This document shows positions 35,255-43,831 of a stretch of DNA of 64,000 nt, piece after piece. This DNA is from CBDFNN01 sp965250215 (GTDB taxonomy: Bacteria; Bacteroidota; Rhodothermia; Rhodothermales; DATKEJ01), in the NCBI GenBank assembly GCA_965250215.1, contig CBDFNN010000004.1, forward strand, positions 1,426,001-1,490,000. The letters are read 5' to 3'. The translations under genes were made by a program, and so were the position numbers. Numbering within the stretch: position 1 is the first letter of the stretch; each line of letters opens with the position of its first letter. The notes under the pieces were generated by a model. That model was given only the letters and a program-made list of their open reading frames with translations, made no database searches and was not told the DNA's origin.

Positions 35255-36022
35255 TTGGAGCGAGTCAATAGTCCAATCCTCGGACTTTATTTTGCATTAC
35301 TTCTTTCAGGATTTCTGACTTCCTGTAATCCTGTTTTGGCTCACCTCAATATTGAGAACGAGTCAGCAGCGGAGATGACGGGATCTCGATTTAAAAGTAT
35401 GGTCTTCGTGGCCAAGACAAGTGCTGGTGCTCTAATAATCGACCTTGGGTGGTTGGACGGAAATGAAAAGGTCAAGAGAGGATTAGATCGAATTGGAATG
35501 TCAGAAAGCGATGTCACAGCGGTTTTCTTAACTCACTCACATCGAGATCATATTTCTGGATGGCCTGCGGCTAAGAATGGCATCTTCTATCTTGGTAAAG
35601 AAGAAATCCCCCTCCTATTTGGATTCAAAGAACACCAAGGCTGGATGGCTAAATGGCCTGAGTATTTTAACATGACTGATTTTCCAAGCAGAGGAGATGT
35701 TCGAGTACAAGGATTCCAAAATGACACGACTTTCGTTGTTGGCCAAGACACTGTTCGTGCATTCAAAGTTATTGGCCATACCGCTGGAAGCTCTGCCTAT
35801 TTATTTCGGAGGACCTTATTTGCGGGTGATGCTTTAGCGCATCCCTTTTGGGGGAAATATCGATCGGCGATGTGGGGCTTTTCTGATGACACCGATCTTG
35901 CACGAGAAAATCTCGCAAGTCTGTTTGAAAGGGTCAAAGAGTATGAGGTTGATTATATTTGCACGGCGCATGCAAAGTGTGGTGATTTCGATGAGGTCCT
36001 TCGCAAAGAAGCCATCCCATGA
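35255..36022 (+). CDS. Metallo-beta-lactamase-fold lipoprotein
   Basis: This 255-residue protein has an N-terminal signal with lipobox LTSC (Cys24) and the metallo-hydrolase motif THSHRDH (His94, His96, Asp98, His99). The later ligands are visible in VIGHTAGS and FAGDALAH, so the di-metal site is complete. Start is TTG at 35255, needed for the signal peptide. It may hydrolyse a lactone, ester or thioester in the envelope; resistance to beta-lactams is not implied. It follows the sulfatases after 88 bases and may be in the same unit. Confidence 0.82.
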   Translation: MERVNSPILGLYFALLLSGFLTSCNPVLAHLNIENESAAEMTGSRFKSMVFVAKTSAGALIIDLGWLDGNEKVKRGLDRIGMSESDVTAVFLTHSHRDHISGWPAAKNGIFYLGKEEIPLLFGFKEHQGWMAKWPEYFNMTDFPSRGDVRVQGFQNDTTFVVGQDTVRAFKVIGHTAGSSAYLFRRTLFAGDALAHPFWGKYRSAMWGFSDDTDLARENLASLFERVKEYEVDYICTAHAKCGDFDEVLRKEAIP

Positions 36023-36031
36023 AATCCGCTC

Positions 36032-36060
36032 AAGGAAAGAATATCCTTGCAAGCTTTTTG
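36032..36060 (+). terminator. Weak intrinsic terminator
   Basis: CAAGGA (36032-36037) pairs with TCCTTG (36045-36050) around a 7-base loop, and a partial extension GCT/AGC lengthens the stem. Five T residues follow (36056-36060). It lies 10 bases after the metallo-beta-lactamase-fold gene stop, so it may end that transcript. Confidence 0.45.
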
Positions 36061-36063
36061 TGC

Positions 36064-36603
36064 CTACCCGCCCATTTTGTCTTTCTCTACCACTCTCTTT
36101 AGTCCTCCATACATAGCATCGGTAGACGTTTGAAAAACTGAAATAAATAGGGGTGCCACGGCTCGCTTAATAAACGATTTTCCTTTGGTTTTAGTCGACT
36201 GCCTTATTTCGACTCCTCCATCGACCTCCAATAGGGTAACCTCGCCACTTATCTCATAGTTTTCAGTCGAGCCAGTGAAGCTAAAAAGATGAGGAGGATT
36301 TACAGCCGTAATTTCCTCACTGATTATGATCGGTTGGCCCAGTGTCTCAGATTTATAGACGAAATCTACCCTCGATCCTGCTACAACGTAGCTACCAGAT
36401 TTCACTTGCACCTCGATAAGCCCAAACATCCATTGGGGCATTGTATTGGTGTCCGTGAAAACTCTCCATACCTCCTCGATATCTGATTCGATGACAACTT
36501 GTGATTGATGTACGACCCCGTCTCTTTTTAATATTCCTAATATCACGAAGCCGACAAGTACCAAGCTGAAGAATGAAATAGCTATTTGAAGAAGTCGGCG
36601 CAT
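36064..36603 (-). CDS. SRPBCC-domain (polyketide cyclase/START-like) protein with membrane anchor
   Basis: This 179-residue protein has a single N-terminal hydrophobic segment (about 5-25) and then a SRPBCC fold: VVIESDIEEVWRVFTDTNTMPQWMFG is its opening (first strand and helix), followed by alternating strands ending in RLINKLVAP-like helix FIKRAVAPLFISVFQ. Such domains bind hydrophobic ligands. No active-site residue can be named. It is convergent with the metallo-hydrolase gene and divergent from the GH16 gene, so it stands alone. Confidence 0.72.
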   Translation of the reverse strand: MRRLLQIAISFFSLVLVGFVILGILKRDGVVHQSQVVIESDIEEVWRVFTDTNTMPQWMFGLIEVQVKSGSYVVAGSRVDFVYKSETLGQPIIISEEITAVNPPHLFSFTGSTENYEISGEVTLLEVDGGVEIRQSTKTKGKSFIKRAVAPLFISVFQTSTDAMYGGLKRVVEKDKMGG

Positions 36604-36837
36604 GTTCTAGGTATTGGAAGCTGCAGATCTCTGGGAGTCTTAGGGATGGAATCAAAAATAATATAAGCGTCTTGACCTTGCCCGTGAGATGATTAAGAAT
36701 GTCGGAATTGTAATTAGAGGAGCCTTCGAATTGTTTAAATTAGGGATTGCGCGCTATCACTAGGCCACGTTCGAAACCAAAGCTTACCAACTAGAGTCAT
36801 CCAACTTTAAGAAACCAACATCGAGACCAAGGGAAAT

Positions 36838-37929
36838 ATGATTAGGAGACTTTTGATTGCTTTGTTCTTGTTTGTTTGTACTTCAGCATTGACCCAAGCT
36901 CAAGATTATGAACTCATTTGGTCCGACGATTTCGATGGCGATCAGGTCGATCTGACGAAGTGGCAGTTCCAAACGGGAGATGGATGCAATCTTGGTATTT
37001 GTGGATGGGGAAACGAGGAGTTGCAATGGTATAAACAGGACAATTCGACAGTCGCAGACGGCATTCTAACGATAACGGCAAAAGAGGAAACGGTCGGGTC
37101 ATACAACTACACCTCCTCCCGATTGCGTACAAAGGGGATTGGGGATTGGACCTATGGCCGATTCGAAATCCGGGCCAAAATGCCATCAACAGCGGGGATG
37201 TGGCCTGCCTTTTGGATGCTTCCTACGGACGAAGACTATGGTGGTTGGGCTGCTAGCGGAGAAATCGACATTCTTGAGTTCAGTGGAAGAAGGCCCAATG
37301 AAACCAGCGGGGCACTGCACTTTGGTGGGTCGTGGCCAAACAATCAATCGTCGAGTAAGTGGTACCTTCTTCCAAGTGGTTCACCTTCCAATGACTTTCA
37401 CGTCTATGCTTTGGAATGGGAGGCGGGACAGATGAAGTGGTTTTTTGATGATATCGTTTTCTGGACCACGACCACGTGGAATTCAGCAGGACAGGCGTTT
37501 CCTGCTCCATTTGACAAAAGATTTCACATGCTGCTGAATTTTGCCGTTGGAGGAAGATTTCCAGGCAATCCTGATGCAACGACGATTCTACCACAAGAAC
37601 TTCAAGTGGACTATATAAAAGTCTATCAGAAGGCAATTGATACATCTTCTGAGGATTCACCAGGGCAACGACAAGGTAAGTTTCTCAATTATCCAAACCC
37701 GTTTCAGAATCAAACAACTATCGAGTACTCCCTAGAGAAAAGTTCAAGAGTCACTTTAGAACTGAAGGATCTATTTGGGCGGAGTCTTAGGACCGTGGTA
37801 GATGAAGAGAAGAGTCAAGGCCGCTACCAATCTATTTTAGATAGCTCTGAATTGCCCAATGGCACCTATCTCTTGGAAATGACCACGGACGAGAGTCGAT
37901 TTGGTGATTTGATCCAGATAGCGAAATAG
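36838..37929 (+). CDS. Secreted GH16 beta-glucanase with T9SS sorting domain
   Basis: This 363-residue protein has a signal peptide (about 1-21), a family 16 glycoside hydrolase domain (about 24-262), a short linker and a C-terminal T9SS type A sorting domain (about 283-363, starting FLNYPNPFQNQTT). The catalytic motif ExDxxE is GEIDILE, with Glu142 as nucleophile, Asp144 and Glu147 as acid/base. The KWQFQTGDG, WGNEELQWY and MWPAFWMLP segments are typical of laminarinases (beta-1,3-glucanases). The protein is probably secreted or attached to the outer surface through the type IX system. A 234-base gap upstream contains no other feature seen. Confidence 0.9.
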   Translation: MIRRLLIALFLFVCTSALTQAQDYELIWSDDFDGDQVDLTKWQFQTGDGCNLGICGWGNEELQWYKQDNSTVADGILTITAKEETVGSYNYTSSRLRTKGIGDWTYGRFEIRAKMPSTAGMWPAFWMLPTDEDYGGWAASGEIDILEFSGRRPNETSGALHFGGSWPNNQSSSKWYLLPSGSPSNDFHVYALEWEAGQMKWFFDDIVFWTTTTWNSAGQAFPAPFDKRFHMLLNFAVGGRFPGNPDATTILPQELQVDYIKVYQKAIDTSSEDSPGQRQGKFLNYPNPFQNQTTIEYSLEKSSRVTLELKDLFGRSLRTVVDEEKSQGRYQSILDSSELPNGTYLLEMTTDESRFGDLIQIAK

Positions 37930-37972
37930 AAGCCCTCCTTGATATTCCGACGCAACCAATAACGACACTATA

Positions 37973-39193
37973 GTGACTGTTCAAGAAATTCGATCTCATT
38001 TCCCCGCGCTTAGTCGTGCTCATGCTGGTTATCCCGTGGCCTATTTTGATGGTCCTGGTGGAACACAAGTACCCAGTCAAGTGGCTGAGGCCATGTCGAA
38101 GTATTTGCTCCATCACAATGCAAATACCCATTGGGTATTTCCTACGAGCGTCGAGACAGATGCAGCCCTTCTAGGTGCACGTCAAGCTGTTGCGGATTTT
38201 CTTCATTGTGAGCCTGGCGAAGTTAGTTTTGGCAATAACATGACTACTTTGACTTTTCACCTTTCGCGTACTTTAGCTAGAGATTGGAGTTCAGGTGATG
38301 AGATTGTTGTAACTGAGTTGGATCATCACGCCAATATTGATACCTGGAAGTCAATTCTAGGTGAGCATGATATCAAGGTGAGAGAGGCTCCTTTCGATAC
38401 GTCGACTGGACAATTAATTTGGTCAGAATTCGAGAGGCTCTTGAATGATCGGACGAGACTCGTTGCTTTTGGGGCGGCATCAAATGCACTCGGAACGATC
38501 AATAATGTGAAAAAGGCGACAGAATTAGCACATGGTGTAGGTGCCAAAATATTTGTCGATGCGGTGCACTACGCATCACACGAATTAATCGATGTCAAAG
38601 AATTCAATTGCGATTTCCTCGCCTGCTCTGCCTATAAATGGTATGGTCCGCATGTCGGAGTGTTGTATTCCAAAGCCTCGCATCTCCCAGATCTTGCTGT
38701 ACCAAAACTTGCACCGGCTCCAAATGAAGGATCCGAGAGACTAGAGACGGGCACGCTCAATCACGAAGGGATCGTGGGGACTGGAGCAGCGGTCGATTTC
38801 ATTTCGTCTATCGGAGTGGGCGAAACACGCAGAGAAAAATTGAAATCGGCATTTGGAATTATTCACCAGAATGGACAAACTTTAGTGGAAGGTCTGTGGC
38901 GAAAACTTGGAAATATAGATCAAGTCCAATTATTTGGACCCGACCCGACGCAGCAGCGGACTCCGACAATATCATTCATTGTGACGGGGAAGAAGTCTGC
39001 CGACGTTGCTCGATATTTGGCAAACAATTACGGAGTCTTCGTCTCCGATGGCGACTTCTACGCAAGCACAGTAATTGAAAAATTAGGCCTTGTAGATCAG
39101 GGTCTAGTTAGAGTAGGTTGTGTCTGCTATACTAGTGAAGAAGAAGTCGATCGCCTCGTCAAAGGGGTTGAGGAGTTTGCGAACCTAGATTAA
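37973..39193 (+). CDS. Cysteine desulfurase-like class V aminotransferase
   Basis: This 406-residue PLP enzyme belongs to the TIGR01976-type cysteine desulfurase-like family. It has FDGPGGTQVP near the start, ELDHHANIDTWK around residue 125, and the PLP lysine Lys222 in SAYKWYGPH. A typical IscS/SufS active-site cysteine loop is not obvious, so it may act on another amino acid. Start is GTG at 37973. Its stop shares the palindromic TTAA bases with the stop of the convergent sulfotransferase gene. Confidence 0.82.
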   Translation: MTVQEIRSHFPALSRAHAGYPVAYFDGPGGTQVPSQVAEAMSKYLLHHNANTHWVFPTSVETDAALLGARQAVADFLHCEPGEVSFGNNMTTLTFHLSRTLARDWSSGDEIVVTELDHHANIDTWKSILGEHDIKVREAPFDTSTGQLIWSEFERLLNDRTRLVAFGAASNALGTINNVKKATELAHGVGAKIFVDAVHYASHELIDVKEFNCDFLACSAYKWYGPHVGVLYSKASHLPDLAVPKLAPAPNEGSERLETGTLNHEGIVGTGAAVDFISSIGVGETRREKLKSAFGIIHQNGQTLVEGLWRKLGNIDQVQLFGPDPTQQRTPTISFIVTGKKSADVARYLANNYGVFVSDGDFYASTVIEKLGLVDQGLVRVGCVCYTSEEEVDRLVKGVEEFANLD

Positions 39194-40086
39194 AACGTCT
39201 CCTGCTTCGACGCATCTAGTCTTTCCTCCGCTTTCATAATTCTCTTTTTGAGAAAAGGCTTGTACACAAGCTCTCTTTTCGCTCTTGCTGCCAGCCACTT
39301 TGCGGAAATATAGGACCTCGGCGGCGCGGAATTAAAGTTTTCGACATCTTTGGACAAAGTCGTTCCGTACTCCCTCACAAGTTTGGGGTAGTACTCATTG
39401 ATCATGTACTCGTACAAGATGAGATCTTCGCTATTGTAGTGTTTGAGGAGAGCAAGTTGATCTTTATTCATCATCAACTTCTTTCTAATTGTTGCATCTG
39501 GTGCTGTCCCATAGCCCGGATCGAAAAGCATTTTCGAAATGATAGATTTTTTATCTCCATAGCGAGGGTATCTAAAGTCGACTTTTCTTCCTCCTATTTT
39601 CGAGGAAAGCAAAACTAGGGTTTCATCTAAACGCTTTGTCAGACCAGCGAAAAATAATTTGTCCTTTAATATCTGAATAGCTGCATTTGCATCCTCTTGG
39701 CCACACATGTATCTGCAAGCGCGATTTGAGTATCTGGGATCCTGAATCCACTGCTCGAAAGTATCTGTCTTTCCGAGTTGGTCAACTTGAAAGTTGTAGT
39801 GTGAAGCGCAACGTTCGAGAGGCTCTCGAAAAAAGGTGTAGTATTTCGCCTCAGGGTAAACATCTTGAAGATTTGAGTGCGGCTGAACAGAATGCCCCGA
39901 TATAGACTCGATATTCTTGTAGAGTTTTAGGTGCTCTGCATAGTCATCCGCATCGAATGCCGTTGGAAAGCCATCTCCCCTTAGCTTGAAGGACTGGACA
40001 TCGCAATGATTAAGTCCGAATTCATGACGAAGGATCCGACCCATCGTCTTTCCACCAGACTTCTCAATATGAATAAAGGCAAGCAA
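39190..40086 (-). CDS. Sulfotransferase family 2-like protein
   Basis: This 298-residue protein shows the PAPS-binding start FIHIEKSGGKTMGRIL (residues 4-19), the 5'-phosphosulfate loop, and FFREPLERCASHYNF (about 83-97), the 3'-phosphate region with the conserved Arg and Ser. This pattern is shared by carbohydrate sulfotransferases such as the heparan-type group. No membrane segment is seen. It probably transfers sulfate to a sugar, possibly of the cell's own surface glycan. It follows the methyltransferase gene after 2 bases and is probably in one operon with it. Confidence 0.8.
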   Translation of the reverse strand: MLAFIHIEKSGGKTMGRILRHEFGLNHCDVQSFKLRGDGFPTAFDADDYAEHLKLYKNIESISGHSVQPHSNLQDVYPEAKYYTFFREPLERCASHYNFQVDQLGKTDTFEQWIQDPRYSNRACRYMCGQEDANAAIQILKDKLFFAGLTKRLDETLVLLSSKIGGRKVDFRYPRYGDKKSIISKMLFDPGYGTAPDATIRKKLMMNKDQLALLKHYNSEDLILYEYMINEYYPKLVREYGTTLSKDVENFNSAPPRSYISAKWLAARAKRELVYKPFLKKRIMKAEERLDASKQETF

Positions 40087-40088
40087 AC

Positions 40089-41036
40089 CTATGTGATCTT
40101 GTATATAGGTCTATCATGTTGACCAAGCCCAATATTCTCTACTTTGGAAAGTCCCGCGGACTTCATTACCAAGTCGGCGAAATCACTTGGCTTGAATATC
40201 TTGTACCAACCTCTATCGGTGTATTCATCGTCACGCGGAGGTTGAAAAAAGATGCATTTCGGAGCTAATCGATTCAGCATTACTACAAGAGATTCCAAAT
40301 CCGGCTCTGTCTTGGTAAAGAAGTGGAAAATACTGAAGGCCCAGATGATATCGACTGGTTCAGAAGGTTGATATTTTCTAACGTCACCTATGAATATTTT
40401 GTGCTTATACCCTAGAGCGTCCCGAACCATTTCGAGAATATGTGCGGTAACAGAATCATCTTCAGCAGCCGTCACGTCAAATCCTTGATCCTCAAGATAT
40501 CTCGAGAAGTGACCGTAGTTCGACCCAATATCTAGCACTGTCTTTAAATCTTTGGGAAGATGGTCTTGAACAATTCTACTTCGATCATTGTTGTTTTGGA
40601 GAGCCGGAAAGACGTCAAGATCAGGATGAACTATTTTCTGATATAAGTAGCCATCTTTCTGAACTTCCGTTGCCAAAGAAAGGCGGAGTTTTTTCCATTT
40701 TGGCCCTCGGTCTACGACTATTGCCTCGACCGAGTCCATCCCAGTTTCGCTTGCTTCCTTGACCGCTGAGAGTCCCTCAGCTAGAATAATTTCTCCTAGA
40801 TCACTGATCCTAACCTGGACCTTAGATCCATTCGACTGGATACCGTCTGGAATCAATAGATCAGTCATTGGAACCTTAATTATCTCATCAGGCTTTAGTA
40901 ATTCCGCGTCGTTGCGATTGCTAAAATTCTTAATTCGATGTAGAACTCGCCTCGATCTGGAAAGGCCCAGTCGGGACAATTTGAGAAGTGATGGATACTT
41001 GTAGAGTTCTTTAGCAACTCTCCTCTTTAGACGCAT
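40089..41036 (-). CDS. SAM-dependent methyltransferase with N-terminal extension
   Basis: This 315-residue protein has a basic N-terminal part (about 1-140, without clear family) and a class I methyltransferase domain with TVLDIGSNYGHFSRYLEDQG (about 169-188), the acidic VTAAEDD strand and DIIWAFSIFHFFTK. It is the promoter-proximal gene of a two-gene minus-strand unit with the sulfotransferase, so the two may modify one glycan or glycolipid. The N-terminal part may read the substrate; this is a guess. The substrate is unknown. Confidence 0.75.
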   Translation of the reverse strand: MRLKRRVAKELYKYPSLLKLSRLGLSRSRRVLHRIKNFSNRNDAELLKPDEIIKVPMTDLLIPDGIQSNGSKVQVRISDLGEIILAEGLSAVKEASETGMDSVEAIVVDRGPKWKKLRLSLATEVQKDGYLYQKIVHPDLDVFPALQNNNDRSRIVQDHLPKDLKTVLDIGSNYGHFSRYLEDQGFDVTAAEDDSVTAHILEMVRDALGYKHKIFIGDVRKYQPSEPVDIIWAFSIFHFFTKTEPDLESLVVMLNRLAPKCIFFQPPRDDEYTDRGWYKIFKPSDFADLVMKSAGLSKVENIGLGQHDRPIYKIT

Positions 41037-41477
41037 TTGCTTGGTTCTTTGTCTGACAAAAACCGAAAGTTAGAGCAAGGAGAGTCAATATCCTATCACA
41101 TCTGGGCATTAATTATCGGGCTAAACTAGAGTTTGAAGACTTCCAGTTTACACTAAATTCGAGCAGGCTCGATGAAAGTATTTCGACTTTGAAATCGTTT
41201 TTGGTTGTCTATTTTTGCCTATTTGTACGAGCGTCTTGTTATGTTCAGCTTTTTACGGGTTCGTCATAATACCACGCAGGCTATTCTAAGTGAATGGGGT
41301 GTATTCCCTCAAAAGTGACTATCACACCAGAGTCTTTTATTGCGTGTCGAACAATCGCAGAAGGCTAATTCAATGGACCGTGTAAGTGACGTGATCTGGG
41401 GGACTAAATCCTGAGAAGACCGGGTTATTTTATATTATAAGATTGCAAAACCAGTTTTCAATACTAGTATTCTAATT
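41037..41477. other. Gene-free 441-base divergent region
   Basis: No credible gene is present. The region separates two divergent units, so it must hold two promoters. A TCGAGC-AG-GCTCGA dyad lies at 41159-41172. A perfect 12-base palindrome AATACTAGTATT (41460-41471) ends 6 bases before the acetyltransferase ATG. An AT-rich TTTTATATTATAAG stretch at about 41429-41442 could be part of a -10 region. Nothing else stands out. Confidence 0.5.
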
Positions 41478-42710
41478 ATGCATTCCTTTCGCCGATATAA
41501 TCCTGAGACAGATTCCGATCGCCTTATCCAAATATGGAAAGATGTTGGTTGGATAAGTGATGACGAACAACACGCTATCGTTAAGCGATATCACGAGGAC
41601 TGCATTGCCTTTGTCGGTGAGTTGAATGGTGTCATAGGAAGCTTATCGTCCTCCTCCATTGGAAGTTTTGATTTTGATGGCGTTCAGATTCCGATGATTG
41701 CGATCACGGGAGTGACCTCGGGATTTGAATTTCGAAGACAAGGATTGGCAGGAAAGGTAAGTGCAAAAGTGTTGTCTGAAGGGTTTGAAAATGGAGCAGC
41801 ACTATCAATCCTCGGTGCTTTTGATCAGGGTTATTATGAAAAGCTGGGATTTGGAAATATTTCAGACGACCGAAATGTCGTTTTCGATCCGGGGAGACTC
41901 AAGGTTGCTGGAAAGACAAGATCTCCAGTTCGCCTAGGAGAGGAAGATTGGGAGCGCATGCATAACGCTAGAATCTCTCGATTTACTAAACATGGTGTCT
42001 GTAATATTCTTGATGCGGAGCACACTCGTTTCGAAGTCCTCTACAACAAAAATAACTTTGGACTGGGCTTTGAAACCAATGGAGAATTGACCCATTATTT
42101 TTTTGGAAGAATGAAGGATAAGGAGTCACATGGCCCACTTGAGATTAACATCTTTGTCTACCAGAACTTTGACCAACTGCTTGAACTTCTCTCTCTTTTG
42201 AAAGGCCTTTCTGATCAAGTTCGATTTGTTGAGATGGAGGAACCCGTGGGTATCAAGATTCAAGAATTTCTTGATAAGCCATTCCGCCTAATGGAAGTGA
42301 CGGAAGGGAATGAATATGCCACGAGAGCCGATGCCATGTCAGTATTTCAAGCTCGAATCGTCGATCTGGAAAAAGCCGTTTCTCTAGCCAGCTATCGTGG
42401 GAAACCCGTTTCCTTTCAATTGATCCTCACAGATCCGATTACCAGATTTCTTGATCCCGATGATTCCTTCAATGGATGCCAAGGTGAGTATGTGGTTGAG
42501 CTGGGTGAATCGAGTAAGGCAACGAAGGGGAAGGACTCCGATCTTCCAAGGCTTTCATGTTCTATTAACGCCTTCACAAGGCTTTGGTGTGGTGTGCGTT
42601 CGGCCAATTCCTTGAAGATATCAGATGGCTTGGAAGCCAGTCAGGTATTGCTTGACGACTTAGATCGCCTGATTAGGCTGCCTGTTATTAAGGTCGATTG
42701 GCACTTCTAG
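41478..42710 (+). CDS. GNAT family acetyltransferase, Eis-like with SCP2-type C-terminus
   Basis: This 410-residue protein has an N-terminal GNAT domain with AITGVTSGFEFRRQGLAGKV (about 75-94), the acetyl-CoA loop with RRQGLAG, and a second, decayed GNAT-like middle part. The C-terminal 100 residues resemble an SCP2-type domain. This three-part layout is that of Eis-like N-acetyltransferases, which acetylate amines of small molecules or lysines. The conserved free C-terminal carboxylate region ends in KVDWHF, similar to Eis proteins whose C-terminal Phe carboxylate acts in catalysis. It stands alone, upstream of the oxidoreductase operon. Confidence 0.82.
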   Translation: MHSFRRYNPETDSDRLIQIWKDVGWISDDEQHAIVKRYHEDCIAFVGELNGVIGSLSSSSIGSFDFDGVQIPMIAITGVTSGFEFRRQGLAGKVSAKVLSEGFENGAALSILGAFDQGYYEKLGFGNISDDRNVVFDPGRLKVAGKTRSPVRLGEEDWERMHNARISRFTKHGVCNILDAEHTRFEVLYNKNNFGLGFETNGELTHYFFGRMKDKESHGPLEINIFVYQNFDQLLELLSLLKGLSDQVRFVEMEEPVGIKIQEFLDKPFRLMEVTEGNEYATRADAMSVFQARIVDLEKAVSLASYRGKPVSFQLILTDPITRFLDPDDSFNGCQGEYVVELGESSKATKGKDSDLPRLSCSINAFTRLWCGVRSANSLKISDGLEASQVLLDDLDRLIRLPVIKVDWHF

Positions 42711-42823
42711 ACCGCTGGATGTCCAAGGATTATTTGCTAAGGACGACGAGCGCATCTTAAGTCGACATTTTAGCCCTTGACGAGTAAATTGACTCGCAGG
42801 CTAACACAGAACAACAACAACAG

Positions 42824-43831
42824 ATGACTGATCTTGGATGGGGGCTCATTGGAGCCAGTACTATTGCACGTGAACATGTAATACCTGCAATTAGAGAAAA
42901 TGTGGGAAGCCATGTTGTCTCTGTGATGAGTAGCTCTTTAGAGCGCGGTTCGAACTACGCTTCAGAAAATAGCATCCCACATAGTACAGATTCCTTAAAG
43001 GAGTTGGTCTCGAGGGATGATGTAGACATCGTCTACATATCGACGACAAATGAATTGCACAAAGAGCAACTTATTGCAGCAGTTGCGGCCGGCAAACACG
43101 TGCTTTGTGAAAAACCTCTTGCTTTGAATCTGGATGATGCGAAGGAGATGGTTCAAGCCTGTTCAGAAGCTGGTTTGGTCATGGGTACAAATCATCATCT
43201 TCGCAACTCGATTACCCATCGGACTATTCGCGATATAATTAGGCGAGGAGAGATCGGTCAAGTTCTGGCGGCAAGAGTTTTTCATGCCGTTCATTTGCCT
43301 CCCAATTTGCAGACCTGGAGGATTAGCAAACCAGAAGCCGGCGGCGGTGTAATTCTCGATATTACCGTTCATGATGCCGACACCCTTAGTTTTTTGTTGG
43401 ATGCGGAAGTTGAGGAGGTCAGCGCAATATCTGCTGAACAAGGCATGTCTGATTCTGGTGTCGAAGATGCTGTTATGGGTGTGATGAAATTCAACAACGG
43501 TGTCCTCGCGCAATTCCACGATGCCTTTACAATTAAACATGCGCCCACCGGACTGGAAGTCCATGGAACAGAAGGATCTATTTTCGCCAAAAATGTCATG
43601 ACGCAATTTCCCATAGGAGATATCACCTTGCGCCAAGGTGAGCATGTCAAAACCATTGAGATAGGTGAAAGAAAGACATTGTATGGTCGCTCAGTCGGAC
43701 TATTTAATGAAGCCGTTAGAGGTGAGGGTTCTCCTGCAGCCTCAGGTCAAGATGGAGTTCGATCTTTGGCCGTAGGCCTGGCAGTCCTGGAGTCATCTAG
43801 GACCGGCCAAAAAGTTGAGGTGAAGTATTAA
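42824..43831 (+). CDS. Gfo/Idh/MocA family oxidoreductase
   Basis: This 335-residue NAD(P)-dependent dehydrogenase has GWGLIGASTIAREHVIPAI at its start, VLCEKPLALN (about 92-101, EKP conserved) and a C-terminal GGGVILDITVHDADTLSFLL segment with the catalytic D-x-x-x-H. Substrates in this family are mostly sugars and inositols. It is the first gene of a three-gene operon; its stop overlaps the CoA-transferase start (TAATG). The upstream gap contains a small dyad CGAGT/ACTCG (42781-42796) and an AAC-rich run before the ATG. Confidence 0.88.
   Translation: MTDLGWGLIGASTIAREHVIPAIRENVGSHVVSVMSSSLERGSNYASENSIPHSTDSLKELVSRDDVDIVYISTTNELHKEQLIAAVAAGKHVLCEKPLALNLDDAKEMVQACSEAGLVMGTNHHLRNSITHRTIRDIIRRGEIGQVLAARVFHAVHLPPNLQTWRISKPEAGGGVILDITVHDADTLSFLLDAEVEEVSAISAEQGMSDSGVEDAVMGVMKFNNGVLAQFHDAFTIKHAPTGLEVHGTEGSIFAKNVMTQFPIGDITLRQGEHVKTIEIGERKTLYGRSVGLFNEAVRGEGSPAASGQDGVRSLAVGLAVLESSRTGQKVEVKY

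Noticed and set aside
35255..36022. Antibiotic-inactivating beta-lactamase
   Set aside because: The metal motif belongs to the broad metallo-hydrolase superfamily and nothing in the sequence points to beta-lactam hydrolysis.
36740..36790. tRNA-like stretch with GTTCGAAAC
   Set aside because: A T-arm-like string is present, but no acceptor stem, D-arm or anticodon arm can be folded around it.
42806..42823. AAC trinucleotide run before the Gfo/Idh start
   Set aside because: Only a few units; probably a normal AT-rich leader sequence without regulatory meaning.
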